Assembly: GCA_013398615.1 (NCBI GenBank)
Contig: VZSR01003798.1
Span: 10,601,542 to 10,665,541 of the forward strand
Direction of reading: 5' to 3'
From: Brachypodius melanocephalos
Taxonomy: Eukaryota > Chordata > Aves > Passeriformes > Pycnonotidae
Length of the DNA: 64,000 bases
The notes below the pieces were generated by a model that was given only the letters and a program-made list of their open reading frames with translations, searched no databases and was not told the origin of the DNA. Positions 59,101 through 64,000 of this stretch are shown here, one piece after another; within the stretch, counting starts at the first letter, position 1; every line of letters begins with the position of its first letter. Both the position numbers and the translations under genes were made by a program.

Positions 59101-62100
59101 TTCAAGTGATTCCAGTGCAAGCTGGTAATGACTTTTAAGTATGTCCAGGGCTATGGCAAACTCCTCTGAGCAGTTTTGTTAAGCAAACTCCCATATCTCT
59201 AGACTTTGCTTAACAATTGCAAAATGGTTACCCAGTTAATATTTATCCTATTGTTACTAAAACGCACAATTCACTGTGCCTCACTTCAGAGAGCAGTATG
59301 TACGTCAGGAGTAATTGCGAGTCAAAGCCTCCCAAGCTAAATTAAAAGCAACTGTGGCTTGAGCTAAATGACTAAAGGACACATTTTCAAAGGCAGCCAG
59401 ACTATGAAAGGTGCAGTTACATATAGATCCTATCGCCTGTCCTTTTGGATGGGAATTTAATTCCTAATTTACTTCGTGGTCTATTCCTAGGGATATGTGC
59501 CCTCCTTAAAAAAGTATGTTCTTTTCTTATAAAGTCCTGTTTGAAATCTCCCAGCTGATGGCTGTTTCTGTCTAGCATCTTCTGTGGGTGACACACATGC
59601 AGAATGGCACAAACCACATCCTGGCTGGAGACTGCATCACTTCATGGACAGCAAAAAGCTCAGCAGTCATCAAGGAGAAAAACAGTTTCAGAGCTGTTCC
59701 ACCAGCTGTAGGTTTTACAAGCATTTGAAAATTTTTTAGTACTATGACTTAGTGTGTCTCAAAAGGACAAGATTTGTGTGAAGTGGTCTGTGAGGTAACC
59801 AAAGTCCAAGACATGACACAGAGGGGGAAAAGGCGAGTTAATGTGTCTGCCCTGGCTCTGGAGCACGATGGTGTGCAGGAGCTGGCTGACTCCTTCACGC
59901 TCCTCAGGAGCTGTGCTGCCCCTTGGACCCCACAGAGCCTCACAGCTGCCTCTGCTGTCTTCCAGACCATGTTTGGAGCCTGCCAGCTGGGGGTGTTAAG
60001 AAACTCCCCCCTTTTGGCACTGGGCAGGTCTCCATCAGCATGGAAAGGCAGCAGTGTGCTCTGGAGAGGGCTGCTGGGGGTGGAACTGCACTGCCAGGGT
60101 GACTTCAGCACTCAGTTGGCTGGAAGTCCTTGTCATAAGGACTTGTTTTTACAAGGATTTGATCCCTACAGTAGAAGTAGCAACTTTGGTCCAGTTTGGA
60201 GTGAGTTGGCTGCCGGCAGCCTGGCTGGGGGAGCTGATTCAGCGTGGCCATCGCCTGGGAAGCCTTGCCCGACCATGTGGTTCCTGTGATGAACAACTGG
60301 AAAAAATTACTCGCTTAATGGGATGCAGGCTCACGAGCTGAATCAGCCTCGGCAGGGTTTTTGTTGTTTCAACTGTTTGTTGTATTGAAAACCCTGCTCC
60401 GTGGCCATCTGTGGAGGCTGGCAGTGTACCAGTGGTGTTGAACCAGGAATGATGACTGGGGAGAGCAGCCCCTGCCCCAGGGCAGCGAGGGGAGCTGGAG
60501 AGGGGCAGCTTAAACTTCACCCCTTTGCTCTGGGGCGGCTCAGCTCCTGCGAGGGAAGGAGGGAAGGTACAACCCAGCCACCAGCACATTCCCTCTGCCC
60601 TCGCAGCAAAGCACAAACCGTGCACTTCTGCGGAGAGCAGAGAGACAGCGAGAGAGAGGCAGCTGTGTCAACCCACGCTGGTCTATTAGGGTTCTGTCTG
60701 TCAAATGCATGCAGGCTCTGCTGCCTCCAATCATTGTGTGCAGCCACAGTCATTGCTGCTCTTTGTCTGGTGCAGGCAACTCCGCTGGGGCTCAGCTTGC
60801 TGGGGCGCTTTCAGGTCACTGTGACTTACAAAGGGAAATGCTTTTCCAGCCTCCTCTTCCCCTGCCATGTAGGAACAGACACAGAGATAAATGGGGCTGT
60901 AGTCAGGGAGTGCTCCTTGCACTTGCCTTCCTGAGCTCTGACTGCCTTTGCTTTGCCTGGATGCAGTGAGACTGTACATTGACCTCACACAGCAGGGGAC
61001 TGTGCGAGGGCACTGTCACACAGCCTCAGACAGCCCTGCAGCCTGTAAGATCCAGACAAACATTCTCTGACCATGTTCAGCAGAAGTGCAGCTACAGCTG
61101 AAACTCTGGATCTGGGCTTTGTATGCAGTGGTTGAGGGAAGTGGTGGATCACACTAGAGAAGAGCAGCAGAAATAATAATGGCAAACCCATGCAAAAGTA
61201 ATAGCAGCAGTCCTCCTCCCACACCATATTCTGCATGGAACAACTGAAATAAGGGTTGTCCAGTCTAAACTACAAAGGGCTAAAGAAGCAGAGAACAGGC
61301 CCCAAGTATGAAGTCAGGCTCTGTCCCCCAGGCCCATGGGGGATTGCACATCAAGAAAGGGGCCACAACTGCAGCAAGAAGGGTTGGCATGAGGCAGGAG
61401 GAGCCAGAGCTGTAGTGCTGCCTTTCTGCTTCAGGGAATCTGATCTTCATAGTATGTGCAACACACTGACTCCCTTTACCCAAGAAATGGGAATAAGAAG
61501 TAATGGCTGGTTACTTTTTCCCCAGCAATCTACTTGTTTCTGAACCACCCCAGTGCCTTAGAGGTGGCAGGGAGCCCAGCCAAGCATTACACTTGAGCAG
61601 CAGCTTGTGTTTATGGTGTGAGGCTGTGGCTGGTGAGCGTGTGTGTGTGTGTGTATGTGTGTGTCCCCAAGCTGATGGCACTCCCAGCACACAGCAGATG
61701 CTCCCTGCACGTACAGCCACACAAGCTGGTGGCTGCTTCCTTGAGCAAACACAGAGCAGCCGGTGTTTTGTCTTGTGACTCTGTCAGTGTGGCTGCTGGC
61801 TTCTCAGGTCTGTTTGAAAGCGTGGCAGAGGGTTGGTGCTGTGCACAAGAAGAATTTGATTTTGCTGTCAGCCGGCTCCTGCATGGAGCTCCTCAGGACC
61901 ATGAGAATTTATGCAGCCAACATTGTCCCTTGTGTGAGTCTTGTGGATTGTAGAAATGAGGCCTAAAGCAGGGATGTGGTTTGCCTTTCATCTCCCAGAG
62001 TTTCCTCAGCCACATGCACAGCTTTATCAGCTCTCGAGACTCTATCATGACTCTCAAGATACTTGGTAGCTTGGGAAAGACACAGCTCTTTGATGCACAA

Positions 62101-64000
62101 TATTTTAGGGAAATCCAAGCATTTTTTTGTAAATGGAAATGAGTAAATGAGGATGACTCCAGCTCCTGTGCTTGCAGAAAGAGACTGCAAAGTGCAAAGG
62201 GGTGATAATCTCTTTGTCATGCTGAGCCTTGGTTTTATGTTCAGATCTGTGCAACGTTTCACACCACCACAATTGTCTCTGACTCCCAGCAAAGCCTCTA
62301 AAGTCTTTTCAAGGCACCTGATTGAGTGCTTCTACTCAAGTAGAAGCTGCTCAAGTGGAAGTAGAAAGTGCTGCTTTCCCTTCAGGAAAGGATCTGAATA
62401 CCTTGGGTCTGAGGGACCACTGAGGTTTAATCATTATGCCAGTGCTTCCAGTTTGTATTTCTGCAGCATTTTATAAATAGCAGGAAATACGGTCTTTCCA
62501 GAGTGCTATGCTAAACCCCTGATTACTCACCCTGCAGCATAGCATCTTTTACAGCTAAGGTTATCTCTAATTTTTAGCCTTGACCATGACCTGGTTGGAA
62601 TCAGACCTCTCTAAGCACTGCAGGGCATCTTGGAAGGATGCTTCAGCTCAGATCTGCTTCTGCCTGGATCTGATGGCAGAGGAGCTGAAAGCTCTCCATG
62701 CAGATTGCTCATTGAAATGCAAACCTCATCCCAGTAAAGCTTCTGTCTGCCAGGGTACCCTTTGACAAACTGATAATCCATGATAATAGAGAATTTTATC
62801 TCCATTCTTAAACATCATCAGGCATGATTATTAATGTCTTCCTATTGCACAATAAACAACACAGAACCCTCAGCTTTCCTGAAAGTGGAAGGCAGTCAAG
62901 TTACATCTGCACTGTGAGTGAGCTGTGCATTTGCTGCTTCTGCAATCAGCCAACAAACCCCTCCAGATTTCCGCGGCCAGACTATTGCTGCTGGCAGCTT
63001 ATCTCGTTACTCAACAGAAGAGCAGGCTTTCAGTGTGAAAAGCTGGGCCTGTTGAAATCAGTGGCAAAGTCCTGCTCATTTTCCTTGAGTCAGGATTTCT
63101 CCCTTAATCTCTTCATTTCTGAGTGGGCAGAGGAAAAAATCCTTTCTTATTTGAGTGCCTTCTGGGAGGGCAGCCTGTATAATGTTCTGCTTTTGTCTGT
63201 GCAGAAGGTGTGCAAGGTGTTGGTCCTGCAGTCCTGCCCTGCCCTGAGTGTCCTGTGCTGGGAAGTCAGGGGACAGGATCTGTCTGTGCTCCCAAGCAGG
63301 GCACATGGCATCCCAACGTGAACTCTGTACCTGGTGTTCATCCTGTCAGGAATGAAACACATCTCAACAACACACCCTGAAAATTTCCTGGTATAGGCCA
63401 GGAATTTCTCTTTCTGGATCATCTGGTAACTTGGGTGACCCTTTCATCTGATTAGGCAAACAGGTTCTGTAGTGCTGCTACAATCAAATTCCTAATTCTC
63501 TTTGCCAAGCATGAACTTCCCTGTGGGCAGCTTCCACTTGCCTGCAGGTGGGTAAAGCAAAATGCTGCTCTTGTGTGTAATGGAAGTTCCGCCTTGTGCC
63601 ACCTTCCTGGTGGCTGCAGCAGTGACACAGCTGAGAGCTCTACAAGAGCCTGTGAGAAATCCAGTGACTGCAGCCCAACCATACACGTGCTTATACCAGT
63701 TTTGAATCAAACAAATCCCTAGAAGAGGATTTCTGGGCAAGCACAGCTCGCATAGCCCCTGTGCTAGATCTAACAGGAGTAGAAACTTGCATAACTCTGA
63801 ACTCTGTTGCTCATACTGACACTGTAATGGGATGGGCATTGCAAGAGGCCATGGCAAGAATCCTGCTGCTCTCCAGCGAATACTCTGACCTGCCAGCTGG
63901 CTGTCTCCAGCTTCAGTGAACCGATCAAAGTCACAGGAGCCAGCTGCCCCAGAGGCCAATGACCTTGTGCCTTGTCTCTCATGCACTGCAGCACAACTGG
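56186..64000. other. Intergenic sequence 56.2-64.0 kb
   Basis: No recognisable coding exon is present. It contains a (GT)n microsatellite at 61639-61664 and mixed-composition sequence. Frames at 59774-60289, 60401-60934 and 62824-63321 (+) are open but show no family that I know and no clear splice context. Confidence 0.55.
61639..61664. repeat. (GT)n microsatellite
   Basis: Thirteen GT-type dinucleotides with one GTAT interruption. Confidence 0.95.

Noticed and set aside
59774..60934. Plus-strand frames of 171 and 177 codons
   Set aside because: They do not resemble any protein family I know. Minus-strand frames of similar length overlap them, which suggests chance.
62824..63321. Plus-strand 165-codon frame
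   Set aside because: It is rich in Cys, Ser and Leu with no motif, and has no exon-like borders.

Overview
The window is vertebrate nuclear DNA and most likely avian. It contains spliced genes with GT-AG introns, a CpG-island promoter and short 3' fragments of CR1-type LINEs, the dominant interspersed repeat of birds and other reptiles. Both genes are vertebrate orthologues with compact introns. I cannot tell the species from sequence alone. The CR1 calls rest on recognising the 3'-end pattern by eye.

Positions 1 to about 19,400 hold the coding part of TMOD3 (tropomodulin-3, actin pointed-end capping) on the + strand. Nine coding exons between 1062 and 16869 join in frame into 351 codons plus stop. 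The 5' noncoding exon and promoter lie left of the window. An AU-rich 3' region with several AATAAA signals follows the stop.

Positions 19,970 to 30,560 hold LEO1, a PAF1-complex subunit for RNA polymerase II elongation, complete and also on the + strand. A CpG island contains two GC boxes, an unusual array of eight 19-bp units each with a TATA-like TTTAAG core, a perfect CRE and the first exon. Twelve coding exons (20468 to 30380) give 653 codons plus stop, and a poly(A) signal lies at 30531. TMOD3 and LEO1 are therefore head-to-tail, with about 3.6 kb between the TMOD3 stop and the LEO1 start. As I remember the human map, these two genes are convergent, so LEO1 appears inverted here.

Positions 30,560 to 64,000 contain no coding exon that I recognise. 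They hold CR1 fragments, simple repeats, a 100-N assembly gap (38949-39048), one isolated CpG-dense patch (about 36,770-36,905) and several AT-rich stretches that look like candidate conserved noncoding elements. One unexplained minus-strand reading frame (46012-46434) deserves a check. Long open frames elsewhere in this part have no recognisable homology and are treated as chance.

The two genes do not act in one pathway: TMOD3 is cytoskeletal and LEO1 nuclear. I see no previously undescribed gene system. The most unusual structure is the TTTAAG array in the LEO1 promoter.
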